Source: Devosia sp. Root413D1 (GTDB taxonomy: Bacteria; Pseudomonadota; Alphaproteobacteria; Rhizobiales; Devosiaceae). From it: DNA of 64,000 bases. The stretch covers positions 330,401 through 394,400 of the forward strand of contig NZ_LMEA01000007.1 of assembly GCF_001425235.1 (NCBI RefSeq), in the 5' to 3' direction. Shown here piece by piece: positions 25,254 through 34,626 of the stretch (position 1 is the stretch's first letter; each line of letters begins with the position of its first letter). The translations under genes were made by a program, and so were the position numbers. The notes beneath the pieces are model-generated. The model was not told where the DNA came from and ran no database searches. It was given only the letters and a program-made list of their open reading frames with translations.

Positions 25254-26669
25254 ATGACCAATGAATCCGACATCGCGGAAATCGGGGAAGCCCGGCCCGA
25301 TCCGAACGCGCTTCGCGGTCCGGACGATCACCTGAATCAGGATTGGATCGAGCGGCTGCGCGCCCACCTCTCGGCGGGCGAAGAGCACGACGTCGCCGAG
25401 ATGATGGAGCCGCTGCACGCGTCGGACGCGGGCGACGTGCTGGAGGCGCTGGAGCAGGATGAGCGCGTCGCGCTGGTCCAGATGCTGGGCGACAAGTTCG
25501 ACTATCTGGCGCTCACCGAGGTCGACGACAACGTCCGTACCGACCTGATCGAAGAGCTGCCGGCCGAGGACGTGGCGCGCGGCGTCGCGACGCTCGACAA
25601 CGACGACGCCGTCTACATCCTCGAGGATATGGACGCCGGCGACCGCGAGGAAATCCTCGCGCAACTGCCGGCCTTCGAACGGCTGAGCCTCAAGCGCAGC
25701 CTCGATTTCCCCGAGGATTCCGCCGGCCGGCGGATGCAGACCGATTTTATCGCCATCCCGCCATTCTGGACCGTCGGCCAGACCATCGACTACCTCAGGG
25801 TGGAAAAGGAGCTGCCGGACGAGTTCTACCAGCTCTACGTCGTCGACCCCGGTTACCGGGTGCTGGGCACCATCCCACTCGACAAGTTCCTGCGTTCGAA
25901 GCGGCAGGTGCGCATCGAGAACCTGATGAACCACGATGTTCTCACCGTGGAAGCGACCGAGGACCAGGAAGAGGCGGCGCGCGACTTCGAGCGCTATGAC
26001 CTCGTGGAAGTCGGCGTGGTCGATGAGAACAAGCGGCTGGTTGGCGTGCTGACCGTCGACGACATCGTCGACGTCATCCATGAAGAGGCAACCGAAGACA
26101 TCAAGCTGCTCGGCGGCGTCGGCGACGAAGAGCTGTCGGACAACGTGCTGTCGACGGTGCGGAGCCGCGCGCCCTGGCTGGTGGTGAACCTCTTCACCGC
26201 CATGCTGGCCTCGTTCGTGATCAGCCTGTTCAACGCCACCATCGAGCAGATGGTGGCGCTGGCGGCGCTGATGCCCATCGTCGCCTCGATGGGCGGCAAT
26301 GCCGGGACGCAGACCATGACCGTGACGGTGCGGGCGCTCGCCACCCGTGACCTCGACCGGGGCAGGGTGCGCCGCCTCATCGTCCGTGAGGTGACCGGCG
26401 GCTTCCTCAATGGCTGCATCTTCGCGGTGCTGATCGGCGCCATCACCTGGCTCCGCTACGCCAATCTGAGTCTCGGGATGGTCATCGGCTTAGCCATGAT
26501 CATCAACATGATCGCCGCCGGCAGCGCTGGAATTTTGATCCCGCTGACCCTCAACAGGCTGAAGGTCGACCCGGCAATCGCCTCCTCGGTGTTCGTCACC
26601 ACCGTCACCGATGTGATTGGATTCTTCGCGTTTTTGGGTTTGGCCGGGCTCTGGTTCGGGCTGTTCTGA
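25254..26669 (+). CDS. mgtE: Magnesium transporter MgtE
   Basis: A 471-residue protein with the standard MgtE layout: an N-terminal acidic helical domain with repeats of the ALEQDERVALVQML kind, two CBS domains (about 140-260, including VDENKRLVGVLTVDDIVDVI), a linker helix and five C-terminal membrane helices. The pore signature LMPIVASMGGNAGTQTMTV is intact. It is a dimeric Mg2+ channel gated by cytosolic Mg2+. The ATG at 25254 gives a normal length. A stem-loop follows the gene. Confidence 0.97.
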   Translation: MTNESDIAEIGEARPDPNALRGPDDHLNQDWIERLRAHLSAGEEHDVAEMMEPLHASDAGDVLEALEQDERVALVQMLGDKFDYLALTEVDDNVRTDLIEELPAEDVARGVATLDNDDAVYILEDMDAGDREEILAQLPAFERLSLKRSLDFPEDSAGRRMQTDFIAIPPFWTVGQTIDYLRVEKELPDEFYQLYVVDPGYRVLGTIPLDKFLRSKRQVRIENLMNHDVLTVEATEDQEEAARDFERYDLVEVGVVDENKRLVGVLTVDDIVDVIHEEATEDIKLLGGVGDEELSDNVLSTVRSRAPWLVVNLFTAMLASFVISLFNATIEQMVALAALMPIVASMGGNAGTQTMTVTVRALATRDLDRGRVRRLIVREVTGGFLNGCIFAVLIGAITWLRYANLSLGMVIGLAMIINMIAAGSAGILIPLTLNRLKVDPAIASSVFVTTVTDVIGFFAFLGLAGLWFGLF

Positions 26670-26677
26670 AGCGCTTT

Positions 26678-26707
26678 CCACAGGGATACTCGACCTATCC
26701 ACTGTGG
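26678..26707 (+). terminator. Stem-loop after mgtE
   Basis: CCACAGGGATA (26678-26688) pairs with TATCC-A-CTGTGG (26696-26707) with one bulged A and a seven-base loop, followed by CTTTCCC. This is a likely intrinsic terminator for mgtE, though the T run is short. It separates mgtE from the small membrane protein gene downstream. Confidence 0.55.
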
Positions 26708-26818
26708 CTTTCCCGCCACTTCCCAACCACGCCCTTGCCGAGTTAACGAATCATTACTGTCGCAATTTCGTCACCAAGTGTGGTTGCGGCAGCCCGTGAA
26801 CGGCAAAAAGGAGCTTTG

Positions 26819-26932
26819 ATGCGAGGCCAATCAAAGACCGAATGGTGGCGTTCAGCCTTACCGACAGTGTCCTGGACACTCGTCTGTTTGCTGGCCATGT
26901 CACTCGTGTTCACTATCGTTGCCGGCGCCTAG
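26819..26932 (+). CDS. 37-residue single-span membrane protein
   Basis: A short frame with an excellent ribosome-binding site (AAAAAGGAG six bases before the ATG). The product begins MRGQSKTEWWRS, a polar N terminus with two Trp, followed by one membrane helix (TVSWTLVCLLAMSLVFTIVA) ending Gly-Ala at the stop. A perfect 12-bp terminator lies 47 bases after the stop, and a stem-loop closes mgtE upstream, so the gene seems to be its own transcript. I do not recognise a family. Because it follows mgtE, a role in Mg2+ transporter control is conceivable but unproven. Confidence 0.65.
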   Translation: MRGQSKTEWWRSALPTVSWTLVCLLAMSLVFTIVAGA

Positions 26933-26979
26933 GACGGGGTGCAACTGGACCTGAAGGTCCTTCGATAGTACAGAATTTT

Positions 26980-27016
26980 GGAAGGGCGCCGGGCCACTCG
27001 GCGCCCTTCCGCTTTT
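26980..27016 (+). terminator. Strong intrinsic terminator
   Basis: GGAAGGGCGCCG (26980-26991) and CGGCGCCCTTCC (26999-27010) form a perfect 12-bp stem with a seven-base loop, followed by GCTTTT. It ends just 12 bases before the GST start, so it should stop transcription from the small membrane protein gene. An alternative is that it works as an attenuator in the leader of the GST operon. Confidence 0.85.
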
Positions 27017-27027
27017 GAGGCCGACCG

Positions 27028-27705
27028 ATGAAACTGATCTTTGCCAACCGCAATTACTCGAGCTGGTCGCTGCGCGCCTGGCTGGTGCTCCGCCACTTCG
27101 GCATCTCGTTCGATGAGGAACTGGTGCTGCTCAACGGCGAGGGCTGGCAGCAGAACCTGCGCAAGAAATCGCCCAGCGGCAAAGTGCCGGTGCTGGTCGA
27201 TGGCGACGTGGTGCTGCCCGAGACCACGGCGATCATCGAGTACCTCAACGACAAGTATCCGGCCAAGGGTATCTGGCCGTCCAACCGCGTCGAGCGGGCC
27301 TACGCGCGCTCAGCCGCGGCCGAGATGCATGGCGGCTTCAACGCCCTGCGCGACGCGGCGCCGATGAACCTCCGGGCCTCGCATCCGGGCAAGGTCGATT
27401 TCGACGTCGTGGCCGATGACCTGAAGCGCATCGAGCGGATCTGGGGTGACCTGCTGTCGCGTTCCGGCGGCCCCTACCTGTTCGGCTCGTTCAACGCCGC
27501 CGACGCCATGTTTGCGCCGGTGGCGACGCGCATCCGCACCTACGAGCTGCCGGTGAGCGACCTGGCGCAGGAATATGTCGAGGCGATCTACGCCCTGCCG
27601 GCCTTCCAGGAATGGTTCGCCGAGGCGGTGAAAGAGCCGTGGGTGGTCGAGCACGACGAAATCGACATCATCCTCGCCAGGCGGGATGCGGCCGGCACCG
27701 CATGA
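27028..27705 (+). CDS. Glutathione S-transferase family protein
   Basis: A 225-residue cytosolic GST. The thioredoxin-like N-terminal domain begins KLIFANRNYSSWSLRAWLVL, where the Ser after Tyr-Ser is the likely catalytic residue, and contains GKVPVLVDGDVVLPETTAII, the cis-Pro and glutathione gamma-glutamyl site. The C-terminal all-helical domain (from about 85) is of normal length. It probably conjugates or reduces electrophiles. The stop overlaps the start of the DUF1489 gene (ATGA). Confidence 0.92.
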   Translation: MKLIFANRNYSSWSLRAWLVLRHFGISFDEELVLLNGEGWQQNLRKKSPSGKVPVLVDGDVVLPETTAIIEYLNDKYPAKGIWPSNRVERAYARSAAAEMHGGFNALRDAAPMNLRASHPGKVDFDVVADDLKRIERIWGDLLSRSGGPYLFGSFNAADAMFAPVATRIRTYELPVSDLAQEYVEAIYALPAFQEWFAEAVKEPWVVEHDEIDIILARRDAAGTA

Positions 27706-28133
27706 TGCACATGATCAAGCTCTGCGTCGGTGTTGCGACGCTGGAGGAGCTCGAGTCCTATCGCAGCGAACGGGCCCACTGGTGGGGCGCCGATTACGGC
27801 GAGGACGTGCACGTCCACCGCACCCGCACCATGCCCAAGCGCAAGGACGAGATGGAGGGGCAGGGGTCGATCTACTGGGTGATCTCGGGCGTCGTGCGCT
27901 GCCGCCAGCCGATCCTGCGACTCGCTGAAGCGGTCGATGAGCAGGGGCTCAAGTGCTGCGACATCATCATGGCGCCGGACATGGTTCGCACCATCCCGCG
28001 GCCGAAGTCGCCGTTCCAGGGCTGGCGTTACCTTGACCCCAAGGATGCACCCGCCGATATCGGCAAGGGCGGCTTCGAGGAGGAAGGCTCGCTCGAACTC
28101 GCTGAAGAGCTGGCGAAACTGGGACTGATCTGA
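27702..28133 (+). CDS. DUF1489 family protein
   Basis: About 143 residues. IKLCVGVATLEELESYRSE, HVHRTRTMPKRKDEM and GSIYWVISGVVRCRQPILRL are characteristic of DUF1489, a small cytosolic family common in alphaproteobacteria and without known function. Three ATG codons (27702, 27705, 27711) are near the start; the first overlaps the GST stop. The stop shares one base with the next ATG (TGATG). Conserved Trp, His and Cys residues would allow nucleic-acid or metal binding, but this is open. Confidence 0.85.
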   Translation: MMHMIKLCVGVATLEELESYRSERAHWWGADYGEDVHVHRTRTMPKRKDEMEGQGSIYWVISGVVRCRQPILRLAEAVDEQGLKCCDIIMAPDMVRTIPRPKSPFQGWRYLDPKDAPADIGKGGFEEEGSLELAEELAKLGLI

Positions 28134-28480
28134 TGCAGAGCACAGCGATCAAGGGCGTCAATGTCGGCTTCTACGAAGGGCCGGTGATTGCCGCCGAGGT
28201 GGACAGCAACGATGTGATCGGCTCGACCTATGGGCTGGGCATCGACCTGATCGCCATCCCGGTGGAACACCTGGTGGACGATTTCTTCTGGCTGAGCAGC
28301 GGGCTCGCCGGCGCGGTGCTGCAGAAGTTCCAGCAGTACGGTTTTCGCGTTGCCATCCTCGGCGACATCTCGCGCTTCACCGCCGAAAGCCCGTCGCTGC
28401 GCGACTTCATCTATGAGAGCAACCGGCGCGGACAGGTGATGTTCCTCGCCGACCGGGCAGCGCTGGAAGCGCGGCTTTAG
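28133..28480 (+). CDS. DUF4180 family protein
   Basis: A 115-residue protein of the DUF4180 type: VIAAEVDSNDVIGSTYGLGI, VDDFFWLSSGLAGAVLQKFQ and FRVAILGDISRF, then SLRDFIYESNRRGQVMFLAD. The fold resembles a STAS-like alpha/beta domain. Function is not known. It is the last gene of the GST-DUF1489-DUF4180 set and is coupled through TGATG. No terminator with a T run follows, only a weak stem-loop. Confidence 0.83.
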   Translation: MQSTAIKGVNVGFYEGPVIAAEVDSNDVIGSTYGLGIDLIAIPVEHLVDDFFWLSSGLAGAVLQKFQQYGFRVAILGDISRFTAESPSLRDFIYESNRRGQVMFLADRAALEARL

Positions 28481-28516
28481 GGTGACGTTGCGTGCCTGTC
28501 ATCGCCCGCTGCTGAA

Positions 28517-28541
28517 ACACCCCCTTGAACGGGGTGGGTGT
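28517..28541 (+). terminator. Weak stem-loop between DUF4180 gene and mipZ
   Basis: ACACCC at 28517-28522 pairs with GGGTGT at 28536-28541 and an inner CC/GG can extend it. No T run follows, so it is only a possible terminator or mRNA-end protector. The remaining gap up to 28624 should hold the mipZ promoter, which I could not place. Confidence 0.35.
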
Positions 28542-28624
28542 CTCATCAATAGTCCGCTCGGGCGAACACATACCGAATCCCGAAATCGCGTCGCTTCGGG
28601 CTACTGGAGCGGCAGGGGAGACTG

Positions 28625-29527
28625 ATGGGCAGGACAGGCACGCACGTCATTGTCGTCGGCAATGAGAAGGGCGGCTCCGGCAAGTCGACCACGGCGTTCC
28701 ATCTTGCCGTTTTCCTGATGTATCAGGGCTTCCGCGTCGCCTCGATCGACGTCGACAGCCGCCAGCAGACACTGACCCACTATGTACGCAACCGCCGCAA
28801 CTGGGCCCAGGCGCACGATCTGAAGCTGCCGCACGCCACGCATTTCCATCTGCCGCTGTCGAAGTCGGATTCGGTCAAGGAGAACCAGCGCGTCGAGTTC
28901 GACTTGTTCCGGCAGGCGATCATCGAGGTCGAAGGTGAGGCGGATTTCCTGATCGTCGATACGCCCGGCTTCGATACCCACCTGACCCGGCTGGCGCACT
29001 CGCTGGCCGATACGCTGATCACCCCGCTCAACGACTCGATCATCGACCTCGACGTGATGGCGCATGTGGACCCGGTGACCGGCGACCCGCGCGAGATGAG
29101 CCATTATGCGCGGCTGGTGCAGCGGGCGCGCACCGAGCGGCTGTCGATCGACGGGCGCACTATCGACTGGGTGATCGTGCGCAACCGCATCTCGATGCTG
29201 CCGTCGCGCTCGACCAAGATCGTCCAGGGGGCGATCGAGAAGATCGCGGTGCGGCTCGGCTGCCGCGTGGCCGAGGGCATCGCCGAACGGGTGATCTTCC
29301 GCTCGCTGTTCCCGACCGGCATGACGGTGTTCGATCCGCTCGATGCGGAAATGCTGGGCGGGCTGCCGTCGATGTCGCATCTCAGTGCCCGGCAGGAATA
29401 CCGGGCACTGGTCGAGGCGCTGAGACTGCCGGTAAGCGAGCGTGCGAAAGCCCGCATCGAAGGCGAGAAGGCGCTGGCGGCGACGGCCGGCGCGCCGGCC
29501 AATTTCGAGCACATGGCCGGCGAGTAA
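28625..29527 (+). CDS. mipZ: Division plane positioning ATPase MipZ
   Basis: A 300-residue ParA/MinD-superfamily ATPase. The deviant Walker A is EKGGSGKST (14-22), followed by ASIDVDSRQQTLTHYVRNR (Walker A' and MipZ-typical text), DFLIVDTPGFDTHLTRLA (Walker B) and LITPLNDSIIDLDVMAHVD. These are MipZ, not ParA, features. MipZ binds ParB at the poles and forms a gradient that blocks FtsZ, putting the division site at midcell. Its presence with divK-pleD in the window supports an alphaproteobacterium. It is transcribed alone. Confidence 0.95.
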   Translation: MGRTGTHVIVVGNEKGGSGKSTTAFHLAVFLMYQGFRVASIDVDSRQQTLTHYVRNRRNWAQAHDLKLPHATHFHLPLSKSDSVKENQRVEFDLFRQAIIEVEGEADFLIVDTPGFDTHLTRLAHSLADTLITPLNDSIIDLDVMAHVDPVTGDPREMSHYARLVQRARTERLSIDGRTIDWVIVRNRISMLPSRSTKIVQGAIEKIAVRLGCRVAEGIAERVIFRSLFPTGMTVFDPLDAEMLGGLPSMSHLSARQEYRALVEALRLPVSERAKARIEGEKALAATAGAPANFEHMAGE

Positions 29528-29529
29528 AC

Positions 29530-29808
29530 TCAGGATCGGCGGGGCAGGGTCACCGTCACGGCGCGGCCGCCGGCCGGCGCGAACACATCGAGTTCGATCT
29601 CGACATGCGGCATCAGCATGCGGCGGGTGCGGGCGCTGAGCGCCATCACCACGCCGAGCAGATCGCCGACGCCGCGGCGCTTCAGGCCGGGGTTGAACCG
29701 CGTCACCATGGCATTGACCGCCTGCCTGCGGACAACGGCATCTTCGGACGCAAGGGCCGACTGCCCTACAAATCGGGCGAGTTCGGTGAGGCTAGACGTA
29801 TCGCTCAT
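29530..29808 (-). CDS. Hypothetical small protein
   Basis: About 92 residues, starting at the ATG at 29808, which has GGAGT nine bases upstream; a GTG at 29832 is an alternative. The product is helical with a basic middle (RRQAVNAMVTRFNPGLKRRG) and ends in a beta-like AVTVTLPRRS. I recognise no domain. It ends two bases from the convergent mipZ stop and is 59 bases downstream of the D,D-carboxypeptidase gene on the same strand, so it may be that gene's operon partner. Confidence 0.6.
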   Translation of the reverse strand: MSDTSSLTELARFVGQSALASEDAVVRRQAVNAMVTRFNPGLKRRGVGDLLGVVMALSARTRRMLMPHVEIELDVFAPAGGRAVTVTLPRRS

Positions 29809-29867
29809 TTGGGCTACTCCAACACAGGCCACAAATTCGCTTCCCTGGGGCGGCTGCTTTTCGCGTC

Positions 29868-31529
29868 TTAGGACTGCATCGCGAGGCAGCTCATCTTGGC
29901 TTTCTTCAGCTCATTGCACACACCGGCCGCGGCATCGCGGTCGTTGAAACCGCCGAAGCGGGCGCGGAAGAACACTTGTCCGTTCTTCTCGAACCGTTCG
30001 ACATAGGAGCGGGCTGCGCCAAGGTTACCGAGCTTGGACGAAGCGTCGCTGATCAGGGAGTTGGCACCGCCCTCGGTCGGCGCAGCGCCGATCTGGACGA
30101 TCCAGCCACCGCTGACTTCCTGCGGAACCTCGGCCATCTCAGCAACGGCGAGCGGTGCCGGAGCGGGCTGGTCTTCAATGATATCGGGCGCGGTGTCGCC
30201 AATGCCGCCAGAAGTCATCAGGTCGATCGGCTGGCCTTCTTCGCCGATGCCGACGGGCGGCAGCAGCGGGGCGGACGGCGCGGTCTGGCCCAGCGGAGCG
30301 GGCGCAGCGCCGAGCGAGAAGGTGTCGCTGAGCCACGCGCCGATCACATCGAGCGGGCGCTCCTGCTGCGGCGCGATGCTGGCAATGGTCGGCCGGCTGG
30401 CGAGCGTATTGGCGGCCTGCACGGCTTCATCGAAGCCGAGGTCTGCCGGCCGCGCCTCCGGCAGCGGGGCGGCTTCGCCGATCGAGGCGACCACGATGTC
30501 GTCGGACTGCTGCGCCGCTTCGATCGGCTGCAGCTTGGCGGTGACGCTGACCGTGCCACCGCCGATGCGGAAGGACGGGTAGGGGGCCGGCATCACCGGC
30601 ACCGGATCGGTGGAGGCAACCATCACGGTCGCACCCTTGCGGCCCGGCTGCGGGATCATGGCGACGTCGAGATAGCCACCGCTGCGGCTCTTGGGCAGGT
30701 ACTTCTTGACCAGCTCGCGCACCTTGGCGTCGCGAGCGCCGCTCGAGTCGAAACCGAAGCCGGCAACCACGATGTGGTGGCCGTCGGCGCGGGCCGCGGT
30801 CAGAAGGTTGAAGCCGGACGCATTGGTGTAGCCGGTCTTGATGCCGTCAACGCCGTTCGAACCGAGCAGGCGGTTGTGGTTGCCGTAGGTGCGCTTGCCG
30901 TACGAGAAGCTCCGGGTCTGGAAATACTCGTAGTAGTTGGGGAAGTGCTGGTAGACGGCGATGCCAAGGATGGCCTGGTCGGCAACGGTGGTGACCTGGC
31001 CCTTGTCAGGCAGGCCCGAAGCGTTGCGGTAAGTGGTGTTCGACATGCCCAGCGCCTTGGCGGTCGAGGTCATGCGCTTGGCAAACGCGCTCTCGGAGCC
31101 GGAGATGTTCTCGGCGATGACGCGGGCGATGTCGTTGGCGGAGATGGTGACGATCGCCTTGATGGCGTTCTCGACGGTGATGGTCGAACCGGCCTTGAGC
31201 CCAAGCTTGGTCGGCACCGCCTGCGCGGCGTATTTGGACACCGTGAACTTGGTCTTCAACGTAATGTTACCGGCCTCCAGTTCCTGGAACAGGACGTAGA
31301 GGGTCATCACCTTGGTGACGGAGGCGGGATAGCGCGCGGCGTTGGCCGAGCTTTCGTAGAGGATCTTGCCGGACTTGGCGTCGACCACGATGCCCGCGAA
31401 CTTGCGTGGCACAGTCGCCGCTTCAGCTGCCGAGATCATCGGCACCAGCAGTGCCAAGGTCAGCGCGAATGCCGCGACGATACGCCCGAACAGCGCGCGC
31501 GAATGGGAAAAATGCTTCTGCGAAAGCAC
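29868..31529 (-). CDS. D-alanyl-D-alanine carboxypeptidase with C-terminal SPOR domain
   Basis: A penicillin-binding protein of the DacA/PBP5 type, about 553 residues, with a signal peptide (FALTLALLVPMISAAEA). The three active-site motifs are SVTK (70-73), SAN (130-132) and KTG (231-233). After the peptidase domain comes a long Pro/Ala linker and a SPOR-like C terminus (SGGWIVQIGAAPTEGGAN ... RARFGGFNDRDAA) that binds denuded septal glycan. It trims the terminal D-Ala in the periplasm. I favour a GTG at 31529 with GGAG seven bases upstream over a TTG at 31541. Divergent from clpS. Confidence 0.93.
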   Translation of the reverse strand: MLSQKHFSHSRALFGRIVAAFALTLALLVPMISAAEAATVPRKFAGIVVDAKSGKILYESSANAARYPASVTKVMTLYVLFQELEAGNITLKTKFTVSKYAAQAVPTKLGLKAGSTITVENAIKAIVTISANDIARVIAENISGSESAFAKRMTSTAKALGMSNTTYRNASGLPDKGQVTTVADQAILGIAVYQHFPNYYEYFQTRSFSYGKRTYGNHNRLLGSNGVDGIKTGYTNASGFNLLTAARADGHHIVVAGFGFDSSGARDAKVRELVKKYLPKSRSGGYLDVAMIPQPGRKGATVMVASTDPVPVMPAPYPSFRIGGGTVSVTAKLQPIEAAQQSDDIVVASIGEAAPLPEARPADLGFDEAVQAANTLASRPTIASIAPQQERPLDVIGAWLSDTFSLGAAPAPLGQTAPSAPLLPPVGIGEEGQPIDLMTSGGIGDTAPDIIEDQPAPAPLAVAEMAEVPQEVSGGWIVQIGAAPTEGGANSLISDASSKLGNLGAARSYVERFEKNGQVFFRARFGGFNDRDAAAGVCNELKKAKMSCLAMQS

Positions 31530-31745
31530 CCGGTACTCCAACTACTCTCGGGCGCAAACGCCGCCCGTACTCAACGCCTCGAGAACCTGTGGCCGACCCT
31601 CCCCAAATGAGACCAGCCACGTTCCCTGTTACCCACCACCTTAGGGAGCCGGTCTTACCATTCCGTAAAATGCGATGGATTTCGGGCACTTGGTTAAGAG
31701 CCACCGAACACGGCGACCTGCTCCAAAGTTTAGGTAGTTCGGCAC

Positions 31746-31775
31746 TTAACAGGCAGGGAGTTTTGCCTACATAAT
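31746..31775 (+). promoter_or_regulatory. Likely clpS promoter
   Basis: TTAACA (31746-31751) and CATAAT (31770-31775) are 18 bases apart in the 255-base divergent gap before clpS. Transcription would start near 31782, only 3 bases before the first ATG at 31785, which makes the ATG at 31821 the more natural start unless the message is leaderless. Confidence 0.5.
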
Positions 31776-31784
31776 GGCCTCACC

Positions 31785-32222
31785 ATGCTGCTTCGAACCG
31801 ATCTCCCCCAGACCCGAGCCATGCGTGCAGCCATCGAACTGACGCTCCCGACCACTGGTGCATCCAAGGTGCCACCGCGCGGGGCAGACGATGACCGCAA
31901 GAGCGGCAAGGGCGATGGGGGAAGCAAGAACGATACGGCGACCATCACGAAGCCGAAGACCAAGAGCAAACGGCCCAGCCTCTATCGGGTGCTGCTGCTC
32001 AACGACGATTACACTCCGATGGAGTTCGTCGTCCTGGTGCTGCAGGATGTGTTCAACAAGACCCGCGAAGAGGCCATGCGCATCATGCTTCACGTCCACA
32101 ACCAGGGCGTCGGCGAATGCGGTGTGTACCCCTTCGAGGTGGCCGAAACCAAGGTCACCAGGGTGATGGACGCGGCCCGCAAGAACCAGCACCCACTTCA
32201 GTGCGTGATGGAAAAGCAATAG
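31785..32222 (+). CDS. clpS: ATP-dependent Clp protease adaptor ClpS
   Basis: Up to 145 residues. The core from about residue 60 is Clp[21 protein letters not shown] with the Asn-Asp-Asp that holds an N-degron amino group, then [20 protein letters not shown]. It delivers N-end rule substrates to ClpA. The N terminus is long, basic and disordered; the ATG at 31821 (giving 133 residues) may be the true start because the likely promoter lies just upstream of 31785. clpA follows after 10 bases, so both are made together. Confidence 0.93.
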   Translation: MLLRTDLPQTRAMRAAIELTLPTTGASKVPPRGADDDRKSGKGDGGSKNDTATITKPKTKSKRPSLYRVLLLNDDYTPMEFVVLVLQDVFNKTREEAMRIMLHVHNQGVGECGVYPFEVAETKVTRVMDAARKNQHPLQCVMEKQ

Positions 32223-32232
32223 GAACCGACAT

Positions 32233-34605
32233 ATGCCCTCTTTCTCCCGCGGACTTGAGAAGGCCCTCCATCAGGCGATGAACCTGGCGCGCGAGCGGGC
32301 GCATGAGTTCGCCACGCTCGAGCACCTGCTGCTGGCGCTGACCGACGACCGCGACACCATCGCGGTGCTGACCGGCTGCGATGTCGATATCGAAGCGCTG
32401 AAGTCGGACCTCGAGGATTTCATCAACGAGGAGCTCGACAGCCTCGTGGTGCCCAATGGGCAGGATGCGCGGCCGACCGCGGCGTTCCAGCGCGTCATCC
32501 AGCGCGCCGTGATCCATGTGCAGTCGTCCGGCAAGGAAGAGGTTACGGGCGCCAACGTGCTCGTCGCCATCTTCGCCGAGCGCGAGAGCCATGCCGCCTA
32601 CTTCCTTGAGCAGCAGGACATGACGCGGCTCGACGCAGTCAACTTCATCTCGCACGGCATCACCAAGTCGGGGCCGAGCGAGGAGCGTCGGGTGCGTGGC
32701 GCCGAGACTCCGGCCGGGAACGGGCAGGGCGAGGAAGGCGAACGTGCCGGCAACGGCCAGAGCTCGGCGCTTGCCGATTTCTGCGTCAACCTCAACGAGA
32801 AGGCCCGGGCCGGCAAGATCGATCCGCTGATCGGCCGCGACAGCGAGCTGCGCCGGACCATCCAGATCCTCTGCCGCCGCTCCAAGAACAACCCGCTCTA
32901 TGTCGGTGACGCCGGCGTGGGCAAGACCGCCATTGCCGAGGGCCTGGCTCGCAAGATCATCGAGGGCGACGTGCCCGAAGTGCTGCGCGAAGCGGTAATC
33001 TATGCGCTCGACATGGGGTCGCTGTTGGCCGGCACCCGCTATCGCGGCGACTTCGAAGAGCGGCTGAAGGCCGTGATGAAGGAGCTCGAGAAGCACCCGG
33101 ACGCGATCCTGTTCATCGACGAGATCCACACCGTGATCGGCGCCGGCGCAACTTCGGGCGGCGCGCTCGATGCCTCGAACCTGCTGAAGCCGGCTCTGGC
33201 TTCGGGCAATATCCGCTGCATCGGCTCGACCACCTACAAGGAATACCGGCAGTTCTTCGAGAAGGACCGGGCGCTGGTCCGCCGCTTCCAGAAGATCGAC
33301 GTCGCCGAGCCGACCATCCCGGATGCGATCGAGATCGTGAAGGGCCTGCGGCCGTATTTCGAGGACTACCACAAGCTGAAGTACACCGACGAGGCGCTGA
33401 AGGCCGCCGTCGAACTGAGCGCACGCTACATCAATGATAGGAAGCTCCCCGACAAGGCGATCGATGTGATCGACGAGACCGGCGCCAGCCAGATGCTGCT
33501 GACCCCGGAGAACCGCAAGCAGACCATCGACGTCGCCGATATCGAGCAGACCATCGCCACGATGGCCCGCATTCCGCCCAAGTCGGTGTCGAAGTCGGAT
33601 TCGGAGCTCCTCGCCAACCTCGAGAGCAATCTCAAGACCGTGGTGTTCGGCCAGGATCAGGCGCTCACCGCGCTCTCTTCGGCGATTAAGCTGGCCCGTG
33701 CGGGCCTGCGCGAACCGGAAAAGCCGATCGGCTCCTACCTGTTCACCGGCCCAACCGGTGTCGGCAAGACCGAGGTGGCCAAGCAACTGGCGGATACGCT
33801 GGGCGTGGAGCTGCTGCGCTTCGACATGTCCGAGTACATGGAGCGGCACACCGTGTCGCGGCTGATCGGCGCCCCTCCGGGCTATGTCGGTTTCGACCAG
33901 GGGGGCCTCCTCACCGATGGCGTGGACCAGCATCCGCATAGCGTGGTGCTGCTCGACGAGATCGAGAAGGCCCATCCGGACCTGTTCAACATCCTGTTGC
34001 AGGTGATGGACCATGGCAAGCTGACGGACCACAACGGCAAGTCGGTCGACTTCCGCAACGTGATCCTGATCATGACGTCGAACGTCGGCGCCATGGAGCT
34101 GCAGAAGTCGCCGATCGGCTTTGGTCGCAAGCGCGAGCAGGGTGACGACGAGGAAGCGGTGAACCGGATGTTCACGCCGGAATTCCGCAACCGCCTCGAT
34201 GCCATCATCTCGTTCGGCCCGCTGCCGCCGGCAGTCGTCCGTCGGGTGGTCGAGAAGTTCGTGCTGCAGCTCGAAGGCCAGCTGGCCGAGCGTGGCGTGA
34301 CTATCGAGCTGACCCCGGAAGCGGCCGAGTGGCTGGCGATCCGCGGCTATGACGAGCGCATGGGCGCCCGCCCGCTGGGCCGCGTGATCCAGGAGCATGT
34401 CAAGAAGCCGCTGGCCGACCAGGTACTGTTCGGCGAGCTGCAGAACGGCGGTTCGGTCACCGTGGCCGTTGTTGGCGTCGGCACCGAGGCCAAGCTCGAG
34501 CTGATCGCGGTTCCGCCGCGGCCGGCCCGGCCCAAGGCCATCGCTGCGCCCAAGGCCAAGAAGGCCAAGGCCGCTGCCGACAAGCCGGCAGAAGAGAAAA
34601 GCTGA
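32233..34605 (+). CDS. clpA: ATP-dependent Clp protease ATP-binding subunit ClpA
   Basis: A 790-residue Hsp100 unfoldase. It has an N domain (1-145), a Gly/Glu-rich linker, D1 AAA with GDAGVGKT (225-232) and [18 protein letters not shown], and D2 AAA with GPTGVGKTE around 505 and [20 protein letters not shown]. The first module has no ClpB middle domain. It unfolds proteins into ClpP, using ClpS for N-degrons. The extra C-terminal tail is rich in Lys and Ala ([14 protein letters not shown]). A strong terminator follows. Confidence 0.97.
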   Translation: MPSFSRGLEKALHQAMNLARERAHEFATLEHLLLALTDDRDTIAVLTGCDVDIEALKSDLEDFINEELDSLVVPNGQDARPTAAFQRVIQRAVIHVQSSGKEEVTGANVLVAIFAERESHAAYFLEQQDMTRLDAVNFISHGITKSGPSEERRVRGAETPAGNGQGEEGERAGNGQSSALADFCVNLNEKARAGKIDPLIGRDSELRRTIQILCRRSKNNPLYVGDAGVGKTAIAEGLARKIIEGDVPEVLREAVIYALDMGSLLAGTRYRGDFEERLKAVMKELEKHPDAILFIDEIHTVIGAGATSGGALDASNLLKPALASGNIRCIGSTTYKEYRQFFEKDRALVRRFQKIDVAEPTIPDAIEIVKGLRPYFEDYHKLKYTDEALKAAVELSARYINDRKLPDKAIDVIDETGASQMLLTPENRKQTIDVADIEQTIATMARIPPKSVSKSDSELLANLESNLKTVVFGQDQALTALSSAIKLARAGLREPEKPIGSYLFTGPTGVGKTEVAKQLADTLGVELLRFDMSEYMERHTVSRLIGAPPGYVGFDQGGLLTDGVDQHPHSVVLLDEIEKAHPDLFNILLQVMDHGKLTDHNGKSVDFRNVILIMTSNVGAMELQKSPIGFGRKREQGDDEEAVNRMFTPEFRNRLDAIISFGPLPPAVVRRVVEKFVLQLEGQLAERGVTIELTPEAAEWLAIRGYDERMGARPLGRVIQEHVKKPLADQVLFGELQNGGSVTVAVVGVGTEAKLELIAVPPRPARPKAIAAPKAKKAKAAADKPAEEKS

Positions 34606-34626
34606 GATCCCATGCAGGGTCTATGC

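Noticed and set aside
32155-34398. 747-codon open frame antisense to clpA
   Set aside because: It mirrors clpA in a codon phase where high-G+C genes leave few stops. Its translation is His/Gln/Arg-rich with no domain, while clpA is complete and unmistakable.
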